NCBI GenBank assembly: GCA_031285405.1
Contig: JAITWH010000027.1
Location: 1-48,551, forward strand
Origin: Alistipes sp.
Lineage (GTDB): Bacteria; Bacteroidota; Bacteroidia; Bacteroidales; Rikenellaceae
DNA length: 48,551 nucleotides
Direction of reading: 5' to 3'
A program made the translations under genes and the position numbers. Of the stretch, positions 1-12,100 are shown in pieces (the first letter of the stretch is position 1; every line of letters begins with the position of its first letter). Below the pieces are notes generated by a model. That model saw only the letters and a program-made list of their open reading frames with translations. It was not told where the DNA came from and searched no databases.

Positions 1-72
1 GCCGCTCTTTAATAACTCCGAGATCATTGGATAGAGGGTCTCCTTGTCTAAAATAATAGGATTTTTAGCCAT
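1..72 (-). CDS. Unidentified protein, N-terminal 24 codons only
   Basis: An open frame enters from the left edge on the minus strand, with its ATG at 70-72. The 24 visible residues begin MAKNPIILDKETLYPM and look like real coding sequence, with an amphipathic start and no stop. The short text loosely resembles the N-termini of small Bacteroidota S24/S26-type proteins, but that is too little to name a family. It is transcribed away from era. Existence is moderately likely; function is unknown. Confidence 0.35.
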   Translation of the reverse strand, partial: MAKNPIILDKETLYPMISELLKSG

Positions 73-426
73 GATTTTAATTGTTTTACGATTACATAAC
101 GGTCGTTCAGTTTCTGTAAACCAAATACAAACCGTATATGACCGCAAAACTATAGACTATCACAATATCTCACAATATGCACTTTACCGAATGCTTACGG
201 TTCTTCGAGGTAACGGCATCCTGTGGGCAGGCATTTAGGCAGTCGAAAAAGGCAACGGATAAGTAGCCGAATTTCTGCCTAACCCCTCCTGATTCTTCAT
301 TTTAGGGCAATTTTAACCCCTTGAAGAACACCGAACACCGCCGCCAAATGCGCCTGCTAAACAAACACTTAACTCATTTTATCCGCAATTTGCCGTTTTC
401 TCAGGGTCTTTCGTTACTTTTGCGAC
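73..426. other. AT-rich intergenic region upstream of era
   Basis: This gap of about 350 bases separates the left-edge minus-strand gene from era. It is much more AT-rich than the genes around it. Besides the era promoter at its right end I see no conserved gene, no clear hairpin and no heptad element. A 64-codon open frame here has no family resemblance and was not accepted. Confidence 0.6.
389..422 (+). promoter_or_regulatory. era promoter (Bacteroidota type)
   Basis: A TTTG at 389-392 and a -7 box TACTTTTG at 415-422 are 22 bases apart, fitting the Bacteroidota sigma-ABfr pattern. Only four bases separate the -7 box from the era ATG, so the transcript should be leaderless or nearly so. 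Confidence 0.7.
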
Positions 427-1356
427 ATGAAATCCGGATTTGTAAACATCATAGGCAACCCCAACGTGGGTAAGTCGACGCTGATGAACCGCCTTGTGGG
501 CGAGCGCATCTCAATTATCACCTCCAAGGCGCAGACTACGCGCCACAGGATTATGGGTATCGTCAACGGCGCGTCCGGCGATGGCGGCCTCGGCTCCGAG
601 CATGGCGATTTCCAAATCGTCTACTCCGACACACCGGGCATTCTGCGTCCGGGCTACAAGTTGCAGGAGTCGATGATGCGCTTCGTGAAGGGGGCGGTGC
701 AGGATGCCGACGTGATATTGTACGTGACCGACACTGTCGAAGGGGCTGCTGTCGGTGGCGGCCCGATGGAACGAAGCGCCGAGGTTGTGGAAAACATCAA
801 GGCGAGCGGCATTCCGACAATAGTGATAATCAACAAGATCGACCTGTCTACCCCCGAGGCTGTCGGGGCGATGGTGGAGAGGTGGCAGGCGCTGCTGCCC
901 GACGCGCAGGTGACAGCATCGTCGGCGCTGCTGGGATTCAACACCGAGGGGCTGCTGAGCCGCGTGCTCGAACTGCTGCCCGAGGGCGACCCCTACTACG
1001 ACCGCGACGCACTCACAGATCGTTCGCTGAGGTTCTTCGCCTCGGAGATCATTCGCGAAAAAATTCTGCTCAACTACTCCAAGGAGGTGCCGTACAGCGT
1101 CGAGGTGGCAATAGAGGAGTATCGCGAAGAGGCGACCATCGACCGCATCAGGGCTGTGATCTACGTTTCGCGCGCCTCGCAGAAGGGGATCGTGATTGGC
1201 CACAAGGGCGAGAAGCTCAAAAAAGTGGGCACCGCCGCGCGTCACGACCTCGAAGAATTCCTCGGCAAGAAGGTCTTCCTCGAACTCTTCGTGAAGGTGG
1301 CCGACGGGTGGCGCGACAACGATTCCGCACTGCGTCGCTTCGGTTACGAGGAGTAA
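427..1356 (+). CDS. era: GTPase Era
   Basis: Era is an essential GTPase that binds the 3' end of 16S rRNA and helps mature the 30S subunit. The 309-residue protein has the usual order: P-loop GNPNVGKS at 10-17, switch I TTRHRI near 37, DTPG at 68-71, NKID near 136, then a C-terminal KH domain with GHKGEKLKKVG around residues 255-275. Length is normal for the family. A Gly/Ser/Glu-rich insertion (about residues 48-60) sits between switch I and the DTPG motif and is longer than usual. The ATG at 427 lies just behind a strong -7 box. The next gene has its own promoter, so era is probably monocistronic. Confidence 0.96.
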   Translation: MKSGFVNIIGNPNVGKSTLMNRLVGERISIITSKAQTTRHRIMGIVNGASGDGGLGSEHGDFQIVYSDTPGILRPGYKLQESMMRFVKGAVQDADVILYVTDTVEGAAVGGGPMERSAEVVENIKASGIPTIVIINKIDLSTPEAVGAMVERWQALLPDAQVTASSALLGFNTEGLLSRVLELLPEGDPYYDRDALTDRSLRFFASEIIREKILLNYSKEVPYSVEVAIEEYREEATIDRIRAVIYVSRASQKGIVIGHKGEKLKKVGTAARHDLEEFLGKKVFLELFVKVADGWRDNDSALRRFGYEE

Positions 1357-1363
1357 TCGTGTC

Positions 1364-1379
1364 AATTATTATAATAATT
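1364..1379. repeat. AT-only 16-bp palindrome after era
   Basis: AATTATTATAATAATT is a perfect palindrome seven bases after the era stop codon and just before the promoter of the next gene. It could be a weak terminator or chance in an AT-rich gap. Confidence 0.3.
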
Positions 1380-1392
1380 TAAAAAATAGTCG

Positions 1393-1400
1393 TATATTTG
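1393..1400 (+). promoter_or_regulatory. -7 box of the oadA-like gene
   Basis: TATATTTG matches the Bacteroidota -7 consensus. It predicts a 5' leader of about 70 nt before the ATG at 1477. Confidence 0.6.
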
Positions 1401-1476
1401 CGTGCGCAAGTATCAGGTTGTCGTAAACGATTTCCGACCCGCTTGCCGATGTGTAATTTAAACGTTTGTAGCAGAG

Positions 1477-3345
1477 ATGAAATCATTGAAAATCCGCGAC
1501 CTGACCCTGCGTGATGGTCAACAGTCGGCGTTCGCCACGCGCATGACACAAGCACAAATCGACCGCGTGCTTCCATTTTATAAGGATGCCGGTTTCTACG
1601 CCATGGAGGTGTGGGGCGGCGCCGTGCCCGACAGCGTGATGCGTTATCTGGGCGAGAACCCCTGGTCGAGGCTTGAGTTGGTGCACGCCGCGGTGGGCGG
1701 AGTGTCGAAACTGACGGCCCTGTCGCGCGGACGCAACCTGTTCGGATATCAACCCTACCCCGATAACATCATCGAGGGCTTTTGCCGCAACTCGATCGAG
1801 TCGGGTCTGGGCATCATGCGTATCTTCGACGCGCTGAACGACGTGGACAACGTCGCCTCGACGATCAAATATGTGAAGCAGTATGGCGGCATCGCCGACT
1901 GTGCGGTGTGCTACACCATCGACCCAAAATACCCGAAGCTCTCGTTCTTCGACAAGCTGAAGGGCAAGAAGACCCCCGCGCCCGTCTTCACCGACGAGTA
2001 CTTCCTCGACAAGGTCAAGCAGATGGTCGCCCTGGGTGCCGACATGATCACCATCAAGGATATGAGCGGGTTGATTCCGCCGCGCAGGGTGTACGACATG
2101 GTGACGCTGTTCAAGAAGCACGTCTCTATTCCCATCGACTTCCACACCCACTGTACTCCGGGTCTGGGTCTCGCATCGGTGGTTTCGGCCATCGCCGCGG
2201 GTGCCGACATCGTCGACACCAACATCTGGAACTTTGCCGGAGGTCCCGCCGCACCTGCGTTGGAACTGATCTGGGTGTTCTGCAAGAAGATGGGCATCAA
2301 GGTCGAGGCCAACATGGAGGCCGTGGCCAAGATCAACAAAGAGCTGCTGGGCATTCGCGCCGAGCTGTGCGACTTCGACGCCGTGAAGATCACCGCCAAA
2401 GCGTTCGACCCGCTGAAAGATAAAATTCCCGCCGAGATCGACGCGCTGTTCGACACCGCCGTGACAGCTGCACAGCAGGTCGACGAGGAGACTCTGGTGG
2501 ACGCGTGCCACAAGATCGAGTCCTACTTCGGTTTCCCGCCCCCCAACGAGTTGGTCAAGGCGGCCGAGGTTCCGGGAGGTATGTACACCAACATGGTGGC
2601 TCAGCTCAAGCAGTTGGGCAACGAGGATATCCTGCCCCGCTCGATGGAGTTGATTCCCGTCGTGCGTTTGGACTCTGGTCTTCCTCCCCTCGTGACGCCC
2701 ACCAGCCAGATCGTGGGTGCGCAGGCTGTGAACTGCGCGATCGACGAGAAGAACGGCAAACCGCTCTACACCACCAAGAGTGTGCAGTTTGTGAACATGG
2801 TGAAGGGCGAGTATGGCAAGACTCCGGTCGCCGTCGATCCCGCTTTCCGCGAGAAGATCACCGGCAGCCCCATCGAGACCAATTACGACACCTCGAAGCA
2901 CAAGATGCAGCCCAACCCCGAACTCGAACAGTGCGGCGGAGTGCTGTTGGCCGAGAACGAGAAAGAGGTGCTGCTATTGGAACTTTTCCCGATGGTTGCG
3001 CGCGACTATCTGACACGCACCAAGTGCGCACTTTACGCCGCCGACGCCGAGAAGCGTGCCGCCGAAGAGGCTGCCAAGGCTGCTGCGAAAGCTGCTGCCG
3101 AGCCGGTCAGGGTGAAGATCATCCCCTTCTCGACCCTCACGGTCGATGCGCCGCTTCCGGGCCGCGTGCTGTCGTTCATGGTCAAGCCGGGCGACAAGGT
3201 CAACGAAAAGACCGACGTGTTTGTCTTAGAAGCTATGAAGATGGAGAACAACATCGCCGCCGAAGCTGTCGGCACGGTTAAGCGACTGTTGGTCAACGTG
3301 GGCGACACCGTTGGCGCAGGCGAGCCTGTTGTGGAGCTCGAATAG
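1477..3345 (+). CDS. oadA: Biotin-dependent carboxyltransferase (oxaloacetate decarboxylase alpha / pyruvate carboxylase subunit B type)
   Basis: The 622-residue protein has an N-terminal HMGL-like carboxyltransferase barrel (LTLRDGQQS at about 9-17, MITIKDMSG near 190, DFHTHCTPG near 222), a conserved carboxylase domain, an Ala/Lys/Glu-rich linker (about 515-545), and a C-terminal biotinyl domain with EAMKMENN. The biotinylated lysine is about residue 588. It moves a carboxyl group between biotin and pyruvate/oxaloacetate. Whether it serves the sodium-pumping decarboxylase or a two-subunit pyruvate carboxylase cannot be decided, because no beta/gamma subunit or biotin carboxylase gene is adjacent. 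The gene stands alone and ends at a strong hairpin. Confidence 0.88.
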   Translation: MKSLKIRDLTLRDGQQSAFATRMTQAQIDRVLPFYKDAGFYAMEVWGGAVPDSVMRYLGENPWSRLELVHAAVGGVSKLTALSRGRNLFGYQPYPDNIIEGFCRNSIESGLGIMRIFDALNDVDNVASTIKYVKQYGGIADCAVCYTIDPKYPKLSFFDKLKGKKTPAPVFTDEYFLDKVKQMVALGADMITIKDMSGLIPPRRVYDMVTLFKKHVSIPIDFHTHCTPGLGLASVVSAIAAGADIVDTNIWNFAGGPAAPALELIWVFCKKMGIKVEANMEAVAKINKELLGIRAELCDFDAVKITAKAFDPLKDKIPAEIDALFDTAVTAAQQVDEETLVDACHKIESYFGFPPPNELVKAAEVPGGMYTNMVAQLKQLGNEDILPRSMELIPVVRLDSGLPPLVTPTSQIVGAQAVNCAIDEKNGKPLYTTKSVQFVNMVKGEYGKTPVAVDPAFREKITGSPIETNYDTSKHKMQPNPELEQCGGVLLAENEKEVLLLELFPMVARDYLTRTKCALYAADAEKRAAEEAAKAAAKAAAEPVRVKIIPFSTLTVDAPLPGRVLSFMVKPGDKVNEKTDVFVLEAMKMENNIAAEAVGTVKRLLVNVGDTVGAGEPVVELE

Positions 3346-3385
3346 GTTTTTTTTGTGGCGCGCTTCGATGCGCCGTGATTTTTGA

Positions 3386-3416
3386 ACACGGGACTGACAG
3401 TTTGTCAGTCCCGTGT
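3386..3416 (+). terminator. Perfect 14-bp stem with 3-nt loop after the oadA-like gene
   Basis: Arms 3386-3399 and 3403-3416 are exact reverse complements around a GTT loop. No T-tract follows directly, but the stem lies 40 bases after the stop codon and before clpB. Terminator is the most likely role. Confidence 0.65.
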
Positions 3417-3486
3417 CGCATTTAAGCATGGTTTGTACTGTGGCAAGAGATTTGCGGTTACGGTATGTGATTTAAATCCATTCACC

Positions 3487-6222
<2,736 letters not shown>

Positions 6223-6226
6223 TAAC

Positions 6227-6262
6227 AAAAAAACGGCGATCCCTCAAGATCGCCGTTTTTTT
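6227..6262. terminator. Bidirectional terminator between clpB and mdh
   Basis: Seven A, an 8-bp GC-rich stem (CGGCGATC), a 6-nt loop, the complementary stem and seven T form a symmetric intrinsic terminator. It lies 4 bases after clpB and 18 bases from the end of the convergent mdh, so it can stop transcription both ways. Confidence 0.9.
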
Positions 6263-6279
6263 ACTCCGAATCTCAACCG

Positions 6280-7221
6280 TTAAAGGGCCCCAATCTCCTT
6301 AAGCACAGCATTAGTCTTGCGAACGGCGTCGGCAGAGGCAGCGAACTTTGCGGTTTCATCGGCCGTAAGTTCCAGCTCCACAATGCGTTCGACACCGCCG
6401 CGACCGATCACAGCCGGCACACCGATGCAGATATCTTTCTGGCCATACTGACCGTCGAGGGCCACGCACGACGGGATCAACTTCTTCTGATCCAACATGA
6501 TAGCCTCGACAACGCTGGCCGCGGCAGCCCCGGGAGCGTACCACGCCGAAGTCCCCAGCAGGCCCGTCAACGTCGCACCGCCCACCATCGTGTCGGCCAC
6601 AACCTTGTCCAACACCTCGGCCGACGCAAATTTCGCAACGGGAGCACCCCTCCACGCAGCCTTGTCGACGAGCGGAATCATGGTCGTGTCGCCGTGTCCG
6701 CCGATCACCATGCCGTCGATGTCGCTCATCGCAACACCCAGTGCCTTAGCCAGATAGCAGCGGAAACGCGAAGAGTCCAGCTGCCCGCCCATGCCGAATA
6801 CCTGCGACGTCGGCAGCCCGCTACTCTTCAGCGCGAGGTAGGTCATTGTGTCCATCGGGTTGGAGACGATCACATAAATCGCCTTTGGGGAGTGCTTCAG
6901 CGCCTCGCCCATCACACTTTTGACGATGCCGGCGTTGACGCCGATCAGCTCCTCGCGCGTCATTCCCGGTTTGCGGGGCACGCCCGAAGTGATCACGACG
7001 ACATCCGAATTGGCCGTCGCCGAGTAGTCGTTGGTGACTCCCGTAACCTTGGTATCGAAACCCAAAAGCGTCGAGGTCTGGTAGATGTCGAGCATCTTGC
7101 CCTCCGAAAGTCCCTCCTTGATGTCGATGAGCACCACTTCGCTCGCCACTTTGCGCAGAGCCAGGGCGTTCGCGCATGTCGCGCCGACATTACCGGCGCC
7201 GATAACTGTTACTTTTCCCAT
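6280..7221 (-). CDS. mdh: Malate dehydrogenase (LDH-like)
   Basis: It interconverts malate and oxaloacetate with NAD in the cytosol. The 313-residue protein has the dinucleotide motif GAGNVG at 8-13, the substrate-loop arginines in VPRKPGMTRE (R83, R89), a further arginine in SSRFRC near 152, and catalytic histidine H176 in GGHGDT. The two arginines in the mobile loop favour malate over lactate. It lies 93 bases downstream of gcvH on the same strand and may be cotranscribed. It converges on clpB at a shared terminator. With the oadA-like protein it fits C4-acid metabolism, although the genes are not in one operon. Confidence 0.94.
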   Translation of the reverse strand: MGKVTVIGAGNVGATCANALALRKVASEVVLIDIKEGLSEGKMLDIYQTSTLLGFDTKVTGVTNDYSATANSDVVVITSGVPRKPGMTREELIGVNAGIVKSVMGEALKHSPKAIYVIVSNPMDTMTYLALKSSGLPTSQVFGMGGQLDSSRFRCYLAKALGVAMSDIDGMVIGGHGDTTMIPLVDKAAWRGAPVAKFASAEVLDKVVADTMVGGATLTGLLGTSAWYAPGAAAASVVEAIMLDQKKLIPSCVALDGQYGQKDICIGVPAVIGRGGVERIVELELTADETAKFAASADAVRKTNAVLKEIGAL

Positions 7222-7314
7222 AGCGGATATTTGATTTATTTGTATTCTATTATGTTAAATCGAAACGACATGGCCACGGCGCCGAACTTTCGGACGCAGC
7301 CTGACTTTAGAGGG

Positions 7315-7698
7315 TTACCCCACCAGCGCTTTGTACTCTTCGGCGGAGAGGAGCCCGTCGACCTGCGCGGGGTCGGCCATCTCGACGCGGATGATCCATC
7401 CGTCGCCATACGGGTCGCGGTTGACGGCGTCGGGAGCATCGTCCAGCGCTTCGTTGAACTCAGCCACACGTCCGCTCACGGGGCAGAACAGATCGGACAC
7501 GGTCTTGACAGCCTCGATGGTTCCGAACACGGTGTGCTGCTCGACAGTCTCATCCACGGTCGGCACATCGAGAAACACTATGTCGCCCAGCTGCGACTGC
7601 GCAAAGTCGGTGATGCCCACAACGGCCACCCCGCCCTCGACGCGAACCCACTCATGGTCTTTGGTAAATTTCAATTCGGAAGGGATATTCATTTTCAA
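7315..7698 (-). CDS. gcvH: Glycine cleavage system H protein
   Basis: GcvH is the lipoyl carrier of the glycine cleavage complex. The 127-residue protein (or 125 from the second ATG at 7692) shows the family core: [12 protein letters not shown] near the N-terminus, GDIVFLDVP, and the lipoyl lysine in EAVKTVSD (K65 from the first ATG). The C-terminal sequence DGWIIRVEM is typical. No gcvT or gcvP lies in the window, so the partner genes must be elsewhere. A TATCTTTG box (minus strand) lies about 40 bases upstream, inside a heptad element. mdh follows on the same strand. Confidence 0.93.
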   Translation of the reverse strand: MKMNIPSELKFTKDHEWVRVEGGVAVVGITDFAQSQLGDIVFLDVPTVDETVEQHTVFGTIEAVKTVSDLFCPVSGRVAEFNEALDDAPDAVNRDPYGDGWIIRVEMADPAQVDGLLSAEEYKALVG

Positions 7699-7895
7699 TT
7701 AAAAATTAAAAATTCTGAATTAAGAATTAAGTGACACAAAGATAAAAAACAATTATGAATTATTAGCATAATCCAGCTTTTGCCTACGATTCTTAATTAA
7801 TTTCGCTTCGCTCATTTTCCTCCTTCGCGCCTCAGCCATTTTCAAACAAGTTCGCATGGCGTTCGGCTTGGCATCGGTTCTTAATTCTTAATTGA
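7697..7895. repeat. Heptad element 1 (AATTAAG/AATTCTT family)
   Basis: The left arm at 7697-7731 is five exact-period heptamers (AATTAAA, AATTAAA, AATTCTG, AATTAAG, AATTAAG). The right arm near 7878-7895 holds the inverted family (TTCTTAA twice). The interior of about 145 bases is less AT-rich and contains the gcvH -7 box. The stop codon of the GT9 gene lies inside the right arm. Confidence 0.75.
7737..7744 (-). promoter_or_regulatory. gcvH -7 box
   Basis: On the minus strand this reads TATCTTTG, an exact TAnnTTTG match, giving a leader of about 32-40 nt that contains the left heptad arm. Confidence 0.6.
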
Positions 7896-8921
7896 ATCAT
7901 ACACCCGCCACACCCTGTCGACAATAGTTTCGGGAGCGATGCCCGTGAGACAGCGCAGATCGGTGAACCTGCATGGCCGGTTGCCGTTCACCGAGCAAGG
8001 GCGGCACTCCAACGGCAGCTGCACGGCGCGATCGGGGTCTTGCCCCAGTCCATAGAAACCTGCGTAGGGATGCGTGCCGCCCCACACCGACACGACGGGC
8101 GTGCCGACGAGCGACCCCATCTGCATGGACACGGAGTCCATGGTGAGCATCACGTCGAGGTTTGCAATCAGGTTGAGTTCGTCGCCGAGGCCCATGACGT
8201 CGATCACGGAGACAATGTTGTCGCGTTGCGAGGCGATGCGTGCGGCGAGTCGCTGTTCGTCGTCACCGCCACCGAAGATAAACACCTTGTGTGCGCGGTC
8301 GGCGATCGCGGCGGCCACCTGCTCCATCTGGTCGATCGGATAAATTTTGGTGTCGTACTTTGCGAAGGGTGCGATGCCGATCCACGGGCCCGACTTCTTG
8401 CCATGCAGGTAGTTGATGGCGAGGGGCACGGGCAGCGCCATGTCGATGTCGGGCTGGGGCGTGAGCTCGAACCCGAGATCGCGCAGCACGTCGGCGTACC
8501 GTTCGGAGGTGGTCTTCAGTTGGTGGAAATTGAGGTAGCCCTTGCGGCAGAGGCGGCGCTTGGATACCAGCCCCTTGTCGATGTGAGCGGTGCGGCACCC
8601 TTTGACACTCAGTAGGTTACGTATGATTCGGCTACTGGTGTTGTCGTGCATGTCGGCGACGGCGTCGATGCCATCTTTTCGGGCGTCGGCGGCGAGGCGA
8701 AACAGACCCCAGAGGCCCTTGTGGCGCACTTTGAGGTTCAGGTGAAAGAACCGCATGTCGTGTATGCCGCGGAAAAACGGCGCGAACGACGTGCGGGTCA
8801 GCACTGTGATCTTGACCTCGGGATACTTTTTTCGCAGCGCCCGGATGACCGGCACCGTCAGCGCGACATCGCCCATGAGCGACAGTCGGATGATCAGGAT
8901 ATGTTTCGGCAGGGGCTTCAT
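7881..8921 (-). CDS. Glycosyltransferase family 9 (heptosyltransferase-like)
   Basis: GT9 enzymes transfer heptose or related sugars from nucleotide donors to lipopolysaccharide core at the inner membrane. The 346-residue protein begins KHILIIRLSLMGDVALTVPV, the usual GT9 opening, and has the second Rossmann half with FIFGGGDDEQ and MTMDSVSMQMGSLVGTPVVS. In typical heptosyltransferases the last motif has His after the Asp-Ser/Thr-Gly run; here the position looks like Gln, so donor or acceptor may differ. The C-terminus carries a CRPC motif and further cysteines. The final codons, IKN and the stop, are encoded by heptad element 1, which suggests the original C-terminus was altered. Confidence 0.85.
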   Translation of the reverse strand: MKPLPKHILIIRLSLMGDVALTVPVIRALRKKYPEVKITVLTRTSFAPFFRGIHDMRFFHLNLKVRHKGLWGLFRLAADARKDGIDAVADMHDNTSSRIIRNLLSVKGCRTAHIDKGLVSKRRLCRKGYLNFHQLKTTSERYADVLRDLGFELTPQPDIDMALPVPLAINYLHGKKSGPWIGIAPFAKYDTKIYPIDQMEQVAAAIADRAHKVFIFGGGDDEQRLAARIASQRDNIVSVIDVMGLGDELNLIANLDVMLTMDSVSMQMGSLVGTPVVSVWGGTHPYAGFYGLGQDPDRAVQLPLECRPCSVNGNRPCRFTDLRCLTGIAPETIVDRVWRVYDSIKN

Positions 8922-8984
8922 GGTTGCGATTTTGTTGTTGTGGTCTCATTTTGCGGCCTCGCTGTTTCGGAGGCTTCACAGATA

Positions 8985-8992
8985 CAAATATA
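8985..8992 (-). promoter_or_regulatory. -7 box of the GT9 gene
   Basis: TATATTTG on the minus strand, about 63 bases ahead of the GT9 start codon. Confidence 0.6.
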
Positions 8993-9101
8993 CGAAAAGC
9001 CGAGCGCAATCGAAAATTTATTTTCAGATTGCCGAGGTGCAGTATATTAGACGAAGTCAAATATAACAAAATCCGAATGCAATCGCAAATACTGCAAACA
9101 C

Positions 9102-9135
9102 AAAAAAGGAACGCCCCCTTGTGGGGGGCGCTCCT
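9102..9135 (-). terminator. Intrinsic terminator of the large lipoprotein gene
   Basis: Read on the minus strand, a GC-rich stem (AGGAGCGCCCCC pairing with GGGGGCGTTCCT, one G-U pair) is followed by a run of T. It starts about 30 bases after the stop codon of the 1238-residue lipoprotein. Confidence 0.85.
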
Positions 9136-9163
9136 CAGTATAGAAATTTGTTGAAGAAGAAGC

Positions 9164-12100
9164 TTACTGGAGGCCGGTAACGTTGAGCGTGATAGCTACG
9201 TCACCTTCAACCGTGCGGCCGAAGCGGTCGTACACCTTAACGTGGATCTTGGTGTTGGCCGTGGTGGCGATGTTGTTCGGTCTGAGGGCTACATACGATT
9301 CTTCGTAGGTTGTTGTTGTTCCGACGTAAGCACCCGGATCCATCGCACGTCCGTCAGCGTTGGCCTGATGCCAAGTGGTGGCAGGTGAAGGGTCGGGCAA
9401 CATGATGTCGTACACCGATACACCGTTGGGACGCGAGAACACTACATTGTGGATGTAGGTGTAAGCGAACGCAATGTAGCTGTTAGCGTTGTCGGGGCCT
9501 CTACGAACCTTGAACACACTGAACGGCTGGCTGTTGTAGTTGATAAGCTTAACGTGCTCATCTTTGAGAGCCAGATACTCACCGTTGCCGGGAGCGGCGT
9601 CATCGACGATTGCGCTGGTACCTTCAACCCTACCTTCGGCCAATGCACTCATAATGCTCATGTCGAAGTCTTCTCCTGCGATTTCAGCATTAGAATAGGT
9701 GTAGTATCCGATGTACGGACCAACTTCCCATGCCATGTTCAGGATATCCTTGTAGGGATTGGGATCGACCTTGGGCAGATTGGCGAACGAATAGACACCG
9801 GCGGCAGCATTCGTCTGGTTCAGGACTTCGATAACTGTCTTGGCAGTCGTTTCAGCACCGGTTCCACCTCCATTGATACCGTCGGGGGCAGTTCCGTTAG
9901 CGTAGTTGACATCGAATGCCACGAGAGAGCTTGCGTTTACACCGTCAATCTGCTGATTACCATTTTTCAGAGCGATATTGGTATAATCTACCCAACGATG
10001 TTCTTCTGCGGCTCTCAGACCCACCTTGGTGTAACCACCATCGAGCGGAGAGACTGCGGTGTGCTGCAGAGCAGTGGTACCACCAGGATTGTATACGTTG
10101 TAGAATGTCGACGTTGAAGTCGGGGCGGCGATGCTGCTGATAAAAGTGTTTACAGTCAGAACATCATCGATTGTTCCGAGTACGGCATCAGCACCGGCGG
10201 CAGTAGACGTTACGCCGTAGTATGGTGCGCTAAGCCAGTTGTCCGGAGTCTTGTAGTAAGCCTGCAGGACATTGCCTTTCCAGTATTCGGGCTCCTTCTT
10301 GAAGAGGTCAGCCAACTTCGGCAGTCTCGGAGTAACGGTCACCTTGATCTCGTTGAGCTCGCTGCCGTCCTTATCATAGAACTTGATAGTGATGGTGTGG
10401 AGCTTGTCGATCACGAACGAGGGAGCGTTACCACCGGCCGTAGCGGCGTTGCTGTCGTATGCGTAGTTCGGGTAGATGTTGAACGAACGTGCATCCCACA
10501 AGTGGTGTGCCTGAATGTCGCTGACAGGCCAGTTGGTGGTGATGATCGCCTTTTTGTCCTTGTCGAGAGCTACAATACCAGTAGCGGTAGCACCGGCGAT
10601 GGTAGCGAACTGAGCCGTAACGTCGGTTCCGAAGTCGTTGACAACAGCAACAGCGGCAGTAGCGGCAGGAGTTGAACCAGCGGCAGTGATTGCGCTCGTA
10701 CCGGTAGTGGTAGCAGTAGCTACTCCCTTCTCAACATAGTTCGGGAACATGAAGCGGTTCAGGTTACCCTTGCCTGCGTTGTTGCTTTCGCCTTCGATAG
10801 TGACGTTGGTGATGGTGTAGGTATATGCACCATACTCGTCATCCTGCCAACGCATAGCCATGTTGGCTTCCTGAGTGTCGACGATCTTGGCCAGATCGGT
10901 AAACATCAAGTCGAGGGGCACTTCCAACTTCGAACCGAGGTAGTCGGCCTCGTTGGGGTCTCCGGAGAGTCCGGGGAATCCGTCTTCAACGATGTAATCG
11001 CCGAGAGGGATGGTGGTGCTGAGCTGAGTGCGAACCGGGTGGATGCGAACGCGTTCAATGTAGATGATACCGTCGACACCGAGTTTGTATACGTCCATGT
11101 TGAACGACGCAAGGGTCAGGTCATCGGGCTGCCTCGTGATGGTGAACGAGGTGTGGTTGTCGTTGAACTTGATACCGAATTCGGTTGCGATGAAAGTATC
11201 GTCGGGATTGCTACCTATGCGCATGTAATAGTCGACCACCGAGTTGGTGAAGACTTTCTTCGTTGTGGAGAAGCCGTTAGCTTCGGGAGCAGCTACATCA
11301 TACGGATGGGTTGCGGCGTTGATGAATTCATCTGTACCTGCGACTCCGCCACCGAGACGATCCGTGTCGGCAAGAGCGGTAAGAGCAGTAAGAGTGGGCC
11401 AGGTAGTGTATTCACCGTTGAAGAACTGAACTGCTTCGAACTCTACGAAATTTTCAGTGCCAACCTGCACATAGTAAGATGCGTCGATATTGCCTGTCTG
11501 GGTTATCCACTCACCGCCACCAACTTTAGCCACCTGGTTTTCCAGTGACTTGACGTAGGTCGGGGTGAAGGTGAACGGAGTGTACTCCGAGCGGACACCG
11601 TCAGGCATCACGAGCGAGTAGAGTGCGTTCGGGGTGTACTTCTTAGCATAGTTCACACGACCTTCGGCAGTTTCGTACAGATCGGTCACGTTGGCACCTT
11701 CGAGGAAGTAGAGGGCGCTGTTGGTAGCGGCACCTCTGGTCAACAGACCGCTAACGAGCACGGGTGCTTCGAAAGCGATGGGCAGAGCGTTGCCCTTGCT
11801 ATCTTCGAGAACGAACTTCACACCCGACATGTCGCGCGAGGGGTGAGCCTGAATGATGAGCCCCTTGTTCTGAGCACCGAGGGTGTTGAGAACCTGATAC
11901 CTCTTCACGTCGATCGCGCCGAAGTTTTCAGCCGGAGTGGCATTCACATGCCATTCGTAGCTTGTCGGCTTAAGAGGGCCGGGGCCGGCCGGAAGAGTAG
12001 TGACAGCGGTCGCAGGAGTGTATATTTCTGCTGCGGAGGTATAGCCTGCTAAATCGTAAGCATACGGCTTCTCAATACCATTGGGACCGGCTGCCGGAGG

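Noticed and set aside
44-238. 64-codon open frame left of era
   Set aside because: It overlaps the start of the left-edge minus-strand frame, lies in AT-rich DNA, and has no family character or suitable start signal.
511-1365. 284-codon antisense frame over era
   Set aside because: Shadow of the conserved era gene on the other strand.
1483-2901. 472-codon antisense frame over the oadA-like gene
   Set aside because: It mirrors the GC-rich codons of a well-conserved gene; the translation is low-complexity His/Val/Gly-rich shadow sequence.
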